Source of the DNA: Clostridium sp. 26_22
GTDB taxonomy: Bacteria; Bacillota; Clostridia; TANB77; CAG-508
DNA: 32,917 nt
Direction: 5' to 3'
Assembly (NCBI GenBank): GCA_001916005.1
Contig: MNRP01000047.1
Coordinates: forward strand, 1 to 32,917
The notes beneath the pieces were generated by a model. It did not search any database, was not told the origin of the DNA, and saw nothing but the letters and a program-made list of their open reading frames with translations. Below are positions 13,235 through 22,334 of this stretch, piece after piece (the first letter of the stretch is position 1; the number at the start of each line of letters is the position of its first letter). Both the position numbers and the translations under genes were made by a program.

Positions 13235-15256
13235 ATGCAAAACAATAATAATAAAAAGTTCTTAGATAATTTAGTATCAAGAACAAAAATATATTTAATA
13301 ATAATATTATTACTATTAATCGCAATATCAATACAAAACACAAAATTTATAATACCATCAATATTTATATTTGTATTAGTTTCAGCATACACATATTTTG
13401 CAAATAATAAAAGAAAAAGTGAAATATCAGAAACATTGCAAGACTTAACACTAACAGTTGATTCAGCAGCCAAAACAAGTTTAATAAATTCACCATTTCC
13501 GCTTATAATAATGGAAACAGATGGAAATGTAGTATGGAAAAGTTCAAAATTTGTATCAGAATTTGCTAATATTGATATGAATAGTCTAATAAATGATTTA
13601 ATGTTTGAATTAAAAGCAGAAATAGGAAATAAAGAACAACAAAAAGATACAAACATATTAAAAACAGTAAATATCAATAAAAAAACATACAAAATGATTG
13701 GAAAATTTGTTAAGTCAAAAAAATATAATAAAAACCAAAAAGAATATATGGCAATATTATATTTTATAAATGAAACAGAAAAAATAAAACTTCAAAAAGA
13801 ATATAATGATTCAAAATCATGTGTTGGAATTATTATGATAGACAATTATGAAGAAAATATGCAAATGCTTGAAAGTGAAGAAAAAGCACAATATGTTGCT
13901 GAAATAGATAAAAATATATATGAATGGACAAATGATACAAATGGTGTATTAATAAAATCAGATAGAGACAGATATATATACATTTTCGAGCAAAGATACT
14001 TAGAAAAAATAAAAGAAGATAAATTTAGTATATTAGATAAAATCAAAGAAATAGACCCAAAACAAAAAGTTCAATTTACATTAAGCATAGCAATATCTAA
14101 TGAAGGAAAAAATGACAAAGATAAATATAAATCAGCACAAACAGCTATGGACATAGTACTTGGAAGAGGTGGAGACCAAGCTGTTATTAGACAAAATGAT
14201 ATATATAAATTCTTTGGAGGAAGAGCTCAAGAAGTTGAAAAAAGAACAAAGGTAAAAGCAAGAGTTGTTGCACATGCCTTAGAAAATCTTATAAAAGAAT
14301 CAAGCAAAGTAATGATAATGGGACATATGAATCCAGACATAGATGCAATGGGTTCAAGTATAGGTGTATATAGAATAGCAAAAAGTTTAGACAAAAATGC
14401 TTATATAATAACAAGTGATACACCAACACTACAAAGTTTTAAAGAAAGCTTATTAGCAGAAGAACCAGAGTATGAAGATGTCTTGATAAGCAAAGAAGTA
14501 GCAGAAGAAAACATAGATGAAGATACTTTGCTAGTTATAGTAGATACTCATAAAAACACATATGTAGAATCAGAAGAAGTTGTAAAAAAAGCAAAGAAAA
14601 TAGTTGTAATAGACCATCATAGAAGAAGTGCAGATTATATAGAAGATGCTACATTAACATTCCAAGAAGTATATGCTTCTTCAGCAGCAGAATTAGTTAC
14701 AGAATTATTACAATATACAGATGTAAATGTTGAATTAAAGAAAATAGAAGCAGAAAGCTTATATGCAGGAATTATGATGGACACAAAAAGTTTTACATTT
14801 AAAACAGGTGTAAGAACCTTTGAAGCAGCTGCATATCTACGTAGATGTGGTGTTGATATAATAAAAGTAAAAAAATGGTTCCAAAGTGATTTACAATCAT
14901 TTAACATTATAGCAGATATAGTAAAAAGTGCTGAAATAGTAAACGAAAGCATTGCAATTGCTATATATGATAAAGAAAAAGCTAAAGATGTAAGCTTGAT
15001 TTGTGCAAAAGCAGCAGATGAATTACTTACAATAAATGATGTAACAGCATCATTTGTATTAGGAAATACAGGAGATAAAATCTGTATAAGTGGACGTTCA
15101 ATTGGAGATATAAATGTACAAGTCATATTAGAAAAACTTGGAGGCGGAGGTCATATAACACTTGCAGGAGCTCAAGTAGAAGGAATGACAATGGAAGAAG
15201 CTAAACAAGAATTAATAATAAGAATTAATGAATATTTTACAGAAATAGAAAATTAA
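13235..15256 (+). CDS. gdpP: Cyclic-di-AMP phosphodiesterase GdpP (DHH family)
   Basis: 673 residues. Two N-terminal membrane helices (about 20-38 and 40-55), a PAS-like segment (about 70-190), a degenerate GGDEF domain (about 190-330) without an intact GGDEF motif, then the DHH phosphoesterase domain with MGHMNPDIDAMGSS (about 362-375) and IDHHRR (about 459-464). DHHA1 ends with LGGGGH (about 635-640). It breaks down the essential second messenger c-di-AMP, affecting osmolyte uptake and wall stress. It is followed by rplI and dnaB, the standard Firmicute neighbours, though rplI has its own promoter. Confidence 0.95.
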   Translation: MQNNNNKKFLDNLVSRTKIYLIIILLLLIAISIQNTKFIIPSIFIFVLVSAYTYFANNKRKSEISETLQDLTLTVDSAAKTSLINSPFPLIIMETDGNVVWKSSKFVSEFANIDMNSLINDLMFELKAEIGNKEQQKDTNILKTVNINKKTYKMIGKFVKSKKYNKNQKEYMAILYFINETEKIKLQKEYNDSKSCVGIIMIDNYEENMQMLESEEKAQYVAEIDKNIYEWTNDTNGVLIKSDRDRYIYIFEQRYLEKIKEDKFSILDKIKEIDPKQKVQFTLSIAISNEGKNDKDKYKSAQTAMDIVLGRGGDQAVIRQNDIYKFFGGRAQEVEKRTKVKARVVAHALENLIKESSKVMIMGHMNPDIDAMGSSIGVYRIAKSLDKNAYIITSDTPTLQSFKESLLAEEPEYEDVLISKEVAEENIDEDTLLVIVDTHKNTYVESEEVVKKAKKIVVIDHHRRSADYIEDATLTFQEVYASSAAELVTELLQYTDVNVELKKIEAESLYAGIMMDTKSFTFKTGVRTFEAAAYLRRCGVDIIKVKKWFQSDLQSFNIIADIVKSAEIVNESIAIAIYDKEKAKDVSLICAKAADELLTINDVTASFVLGNTGDKICISGRSIGDINVQVILEKLGGGGHITLAGAQVEGMTMEEAKQELIIRINEYFTEIEN

Positions 15257-15267
15257 AGAATAAAATT

Positions 15268-15297
15268 AAGGAATTGGAGTAAAATTCAATTCCTTTT
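15268..15297 (+). terminator. Terminator after gdpP
   Basis: AAGGAATTG (15268-15276) pairs with CAATTCCTT (15287-15295), followed by a short T run. Confidence 0.75.
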
Positions 15298-15316
15298 TAA
15301 ATTTAGTGTGTTTTGG

Positions 15317-15345
15317 TTGAAAAAACTTAAAAAATGTTGTAAACT
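15317..15345 (+). promoter_or_regulatory. Promoter of rplI-dnaB
   Basis: TTGAAA (15317-15322), 17 bases, TAAACT (15340-15345). Confidence 0.55.
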
Positions 15346-15381
15346 ATATAAAGCTAAATAAAATGAAGGGTAGTGATTTTA

Positions 15382-15831
15382 ATGAAAGTAATACTAAAAG
15401 CAGATATTAAAGGAGTAGGAAAAAAAGACCAAGTAATTAATGCATCAGATGGATATGCAAGAAATTTTTTATTTCCAAAAAATTTAGCAGTAGAGGCAAA
15501 TGCAGAAAATATGAGTAAATTAAAAGCAAAACAAGATTCAAATGCATTTAAAAAATCTCAAGAAAAAGAAGAAGCACAAAAAATAGCAGATAAATTATCA
15601 AAAATATTAATGAAAGTTCAAGTAAAAGCAGGAGAAAATGGAAAAATCTTTGGAGGAGTTTCTTCAAAAGAAATAGCTGAAAACCTAGAAAAACAATATA
15701 ACATAAAAGTTGATAAGAAAAAAATTGATTTAAAAGAAACAATAAAAACTTTAGGAATGTTTACAATAGAAATTAAACTATATGAAGGAGTAGTTGGAAA
15801 ACTAAAAATAGATGTAATATCAAAAGCATAA
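15382..15831 (+). CDS. rplI: 50S ribosomal protein L9
   Basis: 149 residues from ATG 15382. An in-frame GTG 9 bases earlier overlaps the GAAGGGT binding site and is unlikely. The N-terminal domain has MKVILKADIKGVGKKDQVIN and the diagnostic GYARNFLFPKNLAVEA. A long connecting helix and a C-terminal domain with GKIFGGVSSKEIAENL follow. L9 binds 23S rRNA domain V near the L1 stalk and limits frameshifting. It is 15 bases upstream of dnaB. Confidence 0.96.
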   Translation: MKVILKADIKGVGKKDQVINASDGYARNFLFPKNLAVEANAENMSKLKAKQDSNAFKKSQEKEEAQKIADKLSKILMKVQVKAGENGKIFGGVSSKEIAENLEKQYNIKVDKKKIDLKETIKTLGMFTIEIKLYEGVVGKLKIDVISKA

Positions 15832-15846
15832 GAGGGGGAAAAGGCA

Positions 15847-17181
15847 ATGGAACTAGGGAAAATACCACCACACGATATAGAAGCAGAGCAAGCAGTTATA
15901 GGAAGCATGTTAACAGACAAAGAAGCTGTTTCAAGTAGTATAGAGGTTTTAAAAGAAGAAGACTTTTATAGAGAAGATAATAGATTAATATATTCAGCAA
16001 TGCTTAATTTATATAATAGAGCAGAGCCAATAGATTTAATTACTGTAAAATCAGAATTAGAAACTATGGGAAAATTTGAACAAGTTGGTGGATTTGAATA
16101 TTTAGCCGATTTACCAGAAAAAGTTCCAACAACAGCAAATGCTGAAAAATACATAAAAATAGTAGAAGAAAAATCTACTTTAAGAAATCTAATAAGAACA
16201 GCAAATGAAATAATAGACTTAGGCTATGACCCATCTGAAAATGTTGAAGATATTATGGAAGGTGCAGAAAAAAAGATTTTTAATATATTACAAGATAAAA
16301 ATCAAAAAGGTTATGTACCAATAAAAGACATTTTAGTAGATAGTTTTACACAATTAGAAGAACTGTATAATAGAAAACAACACATAACAGGTGTTCCTAC
16401 AGGATTTGCAGATTTAGACTATAAAACAGCAGGTCTACACGGTTCAGAACTAATACTAATAGCGGCAAGACCAGCAATGGGAAAATCAGCATTTGCCTTA
16501 AATATAGCAGCAAATGCAGCATTAAATGCAAATACACCAGTTGCAATATTCAGTTTGGAAATGTCAAAAGAACAAATGGTAAACAGAATTCTATGTAGTG
16601 AAGCAATGGTAGATAGTAATAAAGTAAGAACAGGAAAGCTAGAAGATGAAGACTGGGCAAAACTTGCAAGTAAAATAGGGCCACTTTCAGAAACAGGAAT
16701 TTTTATAGATGACACACCAGGAATTTCAATCACAGAAATAAGAGCAAAATGTAGAAAACTAAAACTAGAAAAAAATATAGGATTAGTAGTAATAGACTAT
16801 TTGCAATTAATACAAGGAAGTAATAGAAGAAACGGTAGCCGTGAACAAGAAATAGCAGAAATTAGTAGATCTTTAAAAATCTTAGCAAAAGAATTAAACG
16901 TTCCAGTAATTGCACTATCACAGCTATCAAGAGCTGTAGAACAAAGACCAGACCACAAACCAATGATGTCAGACTTGCGTGAATCTGGTTCAATAGAGCA
17001 AGATGCTGATATAGTAATGTTCTTATACAGAGAAGATTACTATAATCCAGACACAGAAAGAAAAAACATAGCAGAAGTAATCATAGGAAAAAACAGAAGT
17101 GGTTCAACAGGTAGTGTAGATTTAGGATGGCTTGGAAGTTATACAAAATTTGTTAATCTTGAAAAAAGATTTGATGATTAA
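15847..17181 (+). CDS. dnaB: Replicative DNA helicase DnaB
   Basis: 444 residues, ATG 15847 after GAGGGGG. The N-terminal domain starts PPHDIEAEQAVIGSML. The RecA-like C-terminal domain has Walker A ARPAMGKSAFA (about 206-216), FSLEMSKEQM, Walker B LVVIDYLQLI, and the motif ALSQLSRAVEQR plus SDLRESGSIEQDADI. It is the hexameric 5'-3' helicase that unwinds DNA at the fork. No intein or insertion is present. It is followed by a hairpin and tilS. Confidence 0.97.
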   Translation: MELGKIPPHDIEAEQAVIGSMLTDKEAVSSSIEVLKEEDFYREDNRLIYSAMLNLYNRAEPIDLITVKSELETMGKFEQVGGFEYLADLPEKVPTTANAEKYIKIVEEKSTLRNLIRTANEIIDLGYDPSENVEDIMEGAEKKIFNILQDKNQKGYVPIKDILVDSFTQLEELYNRKQHITGVPTGFADLDYKTAGLHGSELILIAARPAMGKSAFALNIAANAALNANTPVAIFSLEMSKEQMVNRILCSEAMVDSNKVRTGKLEDEDWAKLASKIGPLSETGIFIDDTPGISITEIRAKCRKLKLEKNIGLVVIDYLQLIQGSNRRNGSREQEIAEISRSLKILAKELNVPVIALSQLSRAVEQRPDHKPMMSDLRESGSIEQDADIVMFLYREDYYNPDTERKNIAEVIIGKNRSGSTGSVDLGWLGSYTKFVNLEKRFDD

Positions 17182-17185
17182 AAAT

Positions 17186-17217
17186 GAGGGAAAAAGGTTA
17201 GCCCTTTTTCTCTTTTT
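17186..17217 (+). terminator. Terminator-like inverted repeat between dnaB and tilS
   Basis: GAGGGAAAAAGG pairs with CCCTTTTTCTC across TTAG (one extra G) and is followed by TTTTTG. Its AGGGAAAA/TTTTTCCC-like arms recall the dispersed repeats at 10699, 22286 and 27373, but it lacks the GGACGTCC core. Confidence 0.6.
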
Positions 17218-17237
17218 GATTTTAGGAGTTGATTTTA

Positions 17238-18233
17238 TTGAAACAAAAAGTTTTAGAAACAATAAAAAAATATAATTTAATACAAAACGGAGATAAGATA
17301 GTTCTAGGAGTTTCTGGAGGACCAGATTCTATTTCTATGTTAGATATTTTAAATGAAATAAGAATAGATAAAACAAACAATCTAGATTTTAATATAGTAG
17401 TTGCCCATGTTAATCATATGATTAGAGAAGAAGCGGGAGAAGATTTAGAATTTGTAAAAAATTTTTGTAATAAAATTGGTGTTGAATTTTATTCAAAAAG
17501 TATAGATATTCAAAAAATTGCAAATACTAATAAAATAGGAACAGAGGAAGCAGGAAGAAATGCAAGATATGAATTTTTTGATGAAATTTTAGAAAAAACA
17601 AATTCAAATAAAATAGCTATAGCACATAACAAAAATGATAAAGTAGAAACAATTATAATGAATATGCTAAGAGGTAGCGGAATAGCTGGTTTAAAAGGAA
17701 TAGAACCTATAAAAAACAACAAATATATAAGACCATTAATAGAATGTGAAAGATATGAAATAGAAAATTACTGTAAAGAAAAAAATATAGAAGCAAGAAT
17801 AGATAGAACAAATTTTGAGAATGTATATACCAGAAACAAAATAAGAAATATAATCATTCCATACATTAAAAATGAATTTAATCCAAACATAATTCAAACA
17901 ATGGACAGACTATCAGAACTTGTAAAAGAAGAAGATGAATATCTAGAAAAATTAGTTGAACAAAAATACCAAGAAATGTTATTAGAAGAAAAAACAAAAG
18001 AAATAGTTATGGATTTAAAAAAATTTAATAAGGAAGAAAAAGTTATAAAATCTAGGATTTTGTTATATACTATAGCGAGGCTTTTAGGTTCAACAAAGGG
18101 AATAGAAAAAATACATATAGAAGATGTAATAAAAATGTGTAGTAACAATATAGGTAATAAATATTTAACTCCTAATAAAAATATAAAAATTTTACTAAAA
18201 AATCACAAAATATACTTTATAAGTCAAAAATGA
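17238..18233 (+). CDS. tilS: tRNA(Ile)-lysidine synthetase TilS
   Basis: 331 residues from TTG 17238. An upstream in-frame TTG at 17229 touches the AGGAG site and leaves no spacing. The PP-loop SGGPDS (SxGxDS type) is at about residues 27-32, followed by VAHVNHMIREEAGEDLEFV, GTEEAGRNARYEFF and IAHNKNDKVETIIMNMLRGSG. It converts C34 of tRNA-Ile2 to lysidine so that AUA is read as Ile. The C-terminal region is short (331 residues in total, against 420-460 in many), so part of the C-terminal domain is reduced. The usual hpt gene between tilS and ftsH is absent here. Confidence 0.93.
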   Translation: MKQKVLETIKKYNLIQNGDKIVLGVSGGPDSISMLDILNEIRIDKTNNLDFNIVVAHVNHMIREEAGEDLEFVKNFCNKIGVEFYSKSIDIQKIANTNKIGTEEAGRNARYEFFDEILEKTNSNKIAIAHNKNDKVETIIMNMLRGSGIAGLKGIEPIKNNKYIRPLIECERYEIENYCKEKNIEARIDRTNFENVYTRNKIRNIIIPYIKNEFNPNIIQTMDRLSELVKEEDEYLEKLVEQKYQEMLLEEKTKEIVMDLKKFNKEEKVIKSRILLYTIARLLGSTKGIEKIHIEDVIKMCSNNIGNKYLTPNKNIKILLKNHKIYFISQK

Positions 18234-18265
18234 GCCTCCGTAGTACTTTAGGAGGCTATATTATT
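18233..18265 (+). terminator. Terminator after tilS
   Basis: AGCCTCC (18233-18239), beginning at the last base of the stop codon, pairs with GGAGGCT (18251-18257). An AT/T-rich tract follows. Confidence 0.7.
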
Positions 18266-18293
18266 TTGTAATCAAAAAGTAATAAAAAAACTA

Positions 18294-18322
18294 TTGAAAA
18301 ACAAAAATTTCTATGGTATAAA
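18294..18322 (+). promoter_or_regulatory. Sigma-A promoter of ftsH
   Basis: TTGAAA (18294-18299), 17 bases, TATAAA (18317-18322). Confidence 0.6.
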
Positions 18323-18357
18323 ACTTAATATCAAAAAGGCGAAGAGGAGGAATTATT

Positions 18358-20169
18358 TTGAAAAACGGAATCAAAACATTAGCAATGTGGCTAATAATAG
18401 GAGTAATATTTATTGTATTATTGTCATCAATAATGACAAACACAAATACAAAATTAAAATATTCAGATTTAATTACGAAAATAAATGAGGGAAAAGTAGA
18501 AGCAATTGTAATAGATGCAGATGGAAGTTCTGCAACAGTTACACTTTCTGATGATAAAATAAAAAAACAAGTTAATATTCCGAACATGGAAAGCTTTATG
18601 AATTACACAGAAGACTTCATTAAAAATGGTTCATTCACATTAGAGGAAAATTCAGAATCTGTATTTTCAATAATATTAAGCTTATTAACACCATTTGGAA
18701 TTTTAATAATATTCTTTATATTCTGGTTCTTTATGATGGGTGGACTTAATGGTTCACAAAACGGTGGAAAAACAATGACATTTGGAAAAAGCAAAGCTAG
18801 AATGATGACACCAGCAGACAGAAACAAAATAACATTTGATGATGTTGCAGGTGTAGATGAAGAAAAAGAAGAATTAGAAGAAATAGTACAATTCTTAAAA
18901 AATCCAAAGAAATTTACAGATATGGGAGCAAGAATACCAAAAGGAGTTCTACTTGTAGGTCAACCAGGTACAGGTAAAACATTACTTGCAAAAGCAGTTG
19001 CAGGAGAAGCAGGAGTACCATTCTTTATAATAAGTGGATCAGACTTCGTAGAAATGTTCGTAGGTGTTGGAGCTTCAAGAGTTAGAGATTTATTTGAACA
19101 AGCAAAGAAAAATGCACCATGTATTATATTTATAGATGAAATTGATGCAGTAGGTCGTCAAAGAGGTGCTGGACTTGGTGGTGGACATGATGAAAGAGAA
19201 CAAACACTTAACCAATTATTAGTTGAAATGGACGGTTTCTCAGACAATGAAGGAGTTATAGTCTTAGCAGCAACAAATAGACCAGATGTATTAGACAAAG
19301 CATTATTAAGAGCAGGAAGATTTGATAGACAAATAGTAGTAGGAGCACCAGATGTTAAAGCAAGAGAGCATATATTAGAAGTACACTCTAAAAAGAAAAG
19401 ATTAGCAGAAGATGTAGACTTAAAAGTAATTGCAAAAAACACATCAGGATTTGTAGGAGCTGACCTAGAAAACGTATTAAACGAAGCAGCATTATTAGCA
19501 GCAAGAAGAAACCTACAAGAAATTGGCATGAAAGAAATAGAAGATGCAATGGTAAAAGTAACAATGGGACCTGAAAAGAAAACAAGAGTAAGAAGTGAAA
19601 AAGAAAATAGATTAGTATCTTATCACGAAGCAGGTCATGCAGTTGTAAGCCATTATTTAACAACACAAGACCCAGTACACCAAATATCAATAGTACCAAG
19701 AGGAATGGCTGGAGGTTACACAATGTATCGTCCAACAGAAGACAAAAACTTTATGTCAAAAACAGAAATGGAAGAAAATATAGTTTCTCTATTAGGTGGT
19801 AGAGTTGCAGAAGCACTTATATTAAATGACATTTCTACAGGAGCAAGTAATGATATAGAAAGAGCTACAAAAATAGCTAGAAGTATGGTTACAAAATACG
19901 GTATGAGTGAAAGAATAGGAACATTAATGTTAGGTTCTGACCAAAGTGAAGTGTTCTTAGGAAGAGATTTAGCACAAGCTAGAGAATACTCAGAAGAAAC
20001 AGCTGGAGTTATTGATGAAGAAACAAAGAGAATTGTTGATGAGGCTTATAATAGAGCTAAACAAATATTAACAGACCATGTTGATAAATTACATGCTGTT
20101 GCAAAAGTATTACTTGAAAAAGAAAAAATTGAGGCAGAGGAATTTGAGGAGATTTTTGCCGGAGAGTAA
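18358..20169 (+). CDS. ftsH: ATP-dependent zinc metalloprotease FtsH
   Basis: 603 residues from TTG 18358, after GAGGAGG. Two membrane helices (about 9-27 and 100-123) flank an extracytoplasmic domain. The AAA module has Walker A GQPGTGKT (about 201-208), Walker B IIFIDEIDAVG and the SRH TNRPDVLDKALLRAGRFDRQ. The zinc site is HEAGH (about 423-427). It degrades misfolded membrane proteins and short-lived regulators. It is monocistronic, between a promoter and a terminator. Confidence 0.97.
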   Translation: MKNGIKTLAMWLIIGVIFIVLLSSIMTNTNTKLKYSDLITKINEGKVEAIVIDADGSSATVTLSDDKIKKQVNIPNMESFMNYTEDFIKNGSFTLEENSESVFSIILSLLTPFGILIIFFIFWFFMMGGLNGSQNGGKTMTFGKSKARMMTPADRNKITFDDVAGVDEEKEELEEIVQFLKNPKKFTDMGARIPKGVLLVGQPGTGKTLLAKAVAGEAGVPFFIISGSDFVEMFVGVGASRVRDLFEQAKKNAPCIIFIDEIDAVGRQRGAGLGGGHDEREQTLNQLLVEMDGFSDNEGVIVLAATNRPDVLDKALLRAGRFDRQIVVGAPDVKAREHILEVHSKKKRLAEDVDLKVIAKNTSGFVGADLENVLNEAALLAARRNLQEIGMKEIEDAMVKVTMGPEKKTRVRSEKENRLVSYHEAGHAVVSHYLTTQDPVHQISIVPRGMAGGYTMYRPTEDKNFMSKTEMEENIVSLLGGRVAEALILNDISTGASNDIERATKIARSMVTKYGMSERIGTLMLGSDQSEVFLGRDLAQAREYSEETAGVIDEETKRIVDEAYNRAKQILTDHVDKLHAVAKVLLEKEKIEAEEFEEIFAGE

Positions 20170-20199
20170 AAAATATATTAATGATATTTATACATTTGA

Positions 20200-20249
20200 A
20201 GTGAACCCAAATTATTAGATAAAAAGTTTAATAATTTAGGTTCACTTTA
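20200..20249 (+). terminator. Terminator after ftsH
   Basis: AGTGAACC-AAATTATTA (from 20200) pairs with TAATAATTT-AGGTTCACT (20229-20246), one mismatch, followed by TTAT. Confidence 0.75.
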
Positions 20250-20268
20250 TATTGTATGGCTTGTTCAT

Positions 20269-20297
20269 TTGCAAATATATAAAAATAGTGGTATAAT
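20269..20297 (+). promoter_or_regulatory. Sigma-A promoter of the 59-residue protein gene
   Basis: TTGCAA (20269-20274), 17 bases, TATAAT (20292-20297). Confidence 0.6.
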
Positions 20298-20352
20298 ATT
20301 ATGTATACAAAACAAAATAACCAAGAAATATTGGTTTCTAGGAGGAAAAACT

Positions 20353-20532
20353 ATGAAAAAGACATTATGTTATAAGGCAGTTGCTCGGAAAACAGATAAA
20401 ATGGTAAGTGATGGCTTTATCGTTGTTGAAATTGAAATAATTGATAGAGTTTTTGATAAGCAACTTGAAAATTATTATCAGGAAAGCTTGAAAAAATTAA
20501 AAAGTAGTATTTTTCCAAAGAGCGGTGAGTAA
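20353..20532 (+). CDS. Uncharacterised 59-residue protein
   Basis: ATG 20353 lies 9 bases after GGAGG; in-frame codons further upstream overlap the promoter and are unlikely. The product starts MKKTLCYKAVARKTDKMVSD, then a beta-like GFIVVEIEIID and a helical tail DKQLENYYQESLKKLK. No membrane segment or known motif; I do not recognise a family. It is a stand-alone unit: own promoter, and its stop codon lies inside the loop and right arm of the terminator hairpin. Confidence 0.7.
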   Translation: MKKTLCYKAVARKTDKMVSDGFIVVEIEIIDRVFDKQLENYYQESLKKLKSSIFPKSGE

Positions 20533-20544
20533 CCGCTCTTCTTT
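20518..20544 (+). terminator. Terminator overlapping the stop codon of the 59-residue protein
   Basis: AAGAGCGGT (20518-20526) pairs with ACCGCTCTT (20532-20540), followed by CTTTT. The stop codon (20530-20532) falls in the loop and first base of the right arm. Confidence 0.8.
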
Positions 20545-20582
20545 TAAAATATATAAAAAAACACAAATAAGTTAATTAACTA

Positions 20583-20611
20583 TTGACAAGTTCCAATCTT
20601 TAATGTATAAT
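20583..20611 (+). promoter_or_regulatory. Strong sigma-A promoter of rpsU
   Basis: TTGACA (20583-20588), exactly 17 bases, TATAAT (20606-20611): a perfect consensus. The ~60-base leader contains a CATAC/GTATG hairpin just before AAGGAGGGG. Confidence 0.85.
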
Positions 20612-20675
20612 GAATATCGTTAAAAAAGGGTTATCCCACATACAGTTTCGTATGACCGGAAGGAGGGGAATATAA

Positions 20676-20846
20676 ATGTCAGAAATAAAAGTTAATAATG
20701 GAAATATAGAAGATGCCTTAAAAAGGTTTAAAAGACAATGCGCTAGAAACGGAGTTTTACAAGAAGTTCGTAAAAGAGAACATTATGAAAAACCTAGTGT
20801 AAAAAGAAAGAAAAAATCAGAGGCAGCAAGAAAAAGAAAATTTTAA
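20676..20846 (+). CDS. rpsU: 30S ribosomal protein S21
   Basis: 56 residues, ATG 20676 after AAGGAGGGG. MSEIKVNNGNIEDALKRFKR is followed by QCARNGVLQEVRKREHYEKP and a basic tail (RKKKSEAARKRKF), as in all S21 proteins. It sits on the small-subunit platform near the anti-Shine-Dalgarno end of 16S rRNA. It is monocistronic with a consensus promoter and strong terminator. Confidence 0.97.
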   Translation: MSEIKVNNGNIEDALKRFKRQCARNGVLQEVRKREHYEKPSVKRKKKSEAARKRKF

Positions 20847-20858
20847 TTAAAATAAAAG

Positions 20859-20907
20859 GTGGAAGTTTAAGAGTTATAAAAGTATTTCTTAAACATCCAC
20901 TTTTTTT
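20859..20907 (+). terminator. Terminator after rpsU
   Basis: GTGGA-A-GTTTAAG (20859-20871) pairs with CTTAAAC-A-TCCAC (20888-20900), followed by T7. Confidence 0.8.
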
Positions 20908-21016
20908 AATATAACTTAGTATGATAACCAAATTTTAGGACAAAATATAAATATTAAAATAGCAAACAAAAACTAAAATTGCAATCAAGCAAAGAAAAAA
21001 TCGAAAGGGTGATATT

Positions 21017-22285
21017 GTGAAATATAATGAAATTGATATAAAAAATGGAATCAAATTGCATACAATCAAAACCGAAAAATTCAAAACTAATCTAATAGCT
21101 GTAATGCTAACAACAAAACTAGATAGAAAAAACATTACTAAAAATGCATTAATACCAGCAGTTCTAAGAAGAGGAACAAAATTTATGCAAACACAAGAAG
21201 AAATAAATAAAAAAATGGAAGATATGTATGGTGCAAGTTTTGATTGTGGCCTTGATAAAACAGGAGACAACCAAATACTAAAATTTTATATGGAAACAGT
21301 AAATAATGAATTCTTACCACAAGATGCAGAAAATATGATAAAAAACTCAATAGAAAAAATATTCGAAATAATATTTAATCCATATTTAGAAAATGGAGTT
21401 TTCAAAAAAGAATACGTAGAGCAAGAAAAAGAAAATATCAAACAAATAATAGATGGTAAGATAGACAGCAAAGCAAGATATGCTTTAGACAGATGTATAG
21501 AAGAAATGTACAAAAATGAACCATTTGGATTATACAAATTTGGTTATGTAGAAGATTTAAAAGATATAAACGAAAAAAATCTATATGAATATTATTTAGA
21601 ATTAATAAAAACTTGCAAAATAGATATTTATATTTCAGGAATAGTAGATGAAAATATATACAATATAATAAAACAAAATGAAAATATAGAAAAACTAGAA
21701 GAAAGAAAACCAGATTTTAAAGAATTTGAATTAGTAAAAAAAGAAAATGAAGAAGCAAAAGAAATACAAGAATCAATGGAAGTAACACAAGGAAAACTTA
21801 TAATAGGATTAGATGTTAACATATTAGACAAAGATGCACGATACAAAATAATGATATACAACAGTTTATTAGGTGGAAGTGCAAATTCAAAACTATTCCA
21901 AAATGTAAGAGAAAAAGCAAGTCTAGCATACACTGCAAGTTCAAGTTATTATAGATTTAAAAACAATATATTTATAAATTGTGGAATAGATATTCCAAAT
22001 TATCAAAAAGCATTAGAAATAATAAAAAAGCAAATAGAAGATATGAAAAATGGAGACTTCACAGATGAAGAAATAGAAAATGCAAAAAATGGAATAATTG
22101 CTTCAATAAAAACAATAGATGATGAACAAGATACAGAAATAACTTATTATTTTGGTCAAGAACTATCAGGAACCAAAACAAGCTTAGAAGAATATATCGA
22201 AAACATACAAAAAGTAAACAAAGCAGATGTTCTAGAAGTTGCTAAACAAATAAGTATAAACACAATTTATTTTTTGAAAAATTAA
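21017..22285 (+). CDS. M16-family peptidase-like protein, probably non-catalytic (YmfF type)
   Basis: 422 residues from GTG 21017 after AAAGGGTG. It has the overall M16/insulinase two-domain plan, including the C-terminal RFxNxxREKxSLAYTxSS-like block (LFQNVREKASLAYTASSSYY). The zinc motif HxxEH expected in the N-terminal 80 residues is missing: that region reads LIPAVLRRGTKFMQTQ. It is followed 49 bases later by a second M16 gene with an intact motif. Such pairs (YmfF/YmfH in Bacillus) probably form one inactive and one active subunit of a heterodimeric processing protease. The substrate is unknown. Confidence 0.85.
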   Translation: MKYNEIDIKNGIKLHTIKTEKFKTNLIAVMLTTKLDRKNITKNALIPAVLRRGTKFMQTQEEINKKMEDMYGASFDCGLDKTGDNQILKFYMETVNNEFLPQDAENMIKNSIEKIFEIIFNPYLENGVFKKEYVEQEKENIKQIIDGKIDSKARYALDRCIEEMYKNEPFGLYKFGYVEDLKDINEKNLYEYYLELIKTCKIDIYISGIVDENIYNIIKQNENIEKLEERKPDFKEFELVKKENEEAKEIQESMEVTQGKLIIGLDVNILDKDARYKIMIYNSLLGGSANSKLFQNVREKASLAYTASSSYYRFKNNIFINCGIDIPNYQKALEIIKKQIEDMKNGDFTDEEIENAKNGIIASIKTIDDEQDTEITYYFGQELSGTKTSLEEYIENIQKVNKADVLEVAKQISINTIYFLKN

Positions 22286-22320
22286 AATAGGGAAATGGGG
22301 ACGTCCTTTTTTTCCCTATT
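22286..22320 (+). repeat. Intergenic inverted repeat with GGACGTCC core (copy B)
   Basis: AATAGGGAAA (22286-22295) is the exact complement of TTTCCCTATT (22311-22320). The loop contains the palindrome GGACGTCC (22299-22306). It begins directly after the stop codon of the first M16 gene and fills most of the gap to the next gene. Confidence 0.65.
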
Positions 22321-22334
22321 AGAAAGAAGGAAAT

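Noticed and set aside
13177..13692. 171-codon open frame on the minus strand opposite gdpP
   Set aside because: It overlaps a clearly identified gene, is full of Ile/Phe/Leu/Asn from AT-rich complement, and has no suitable start region.
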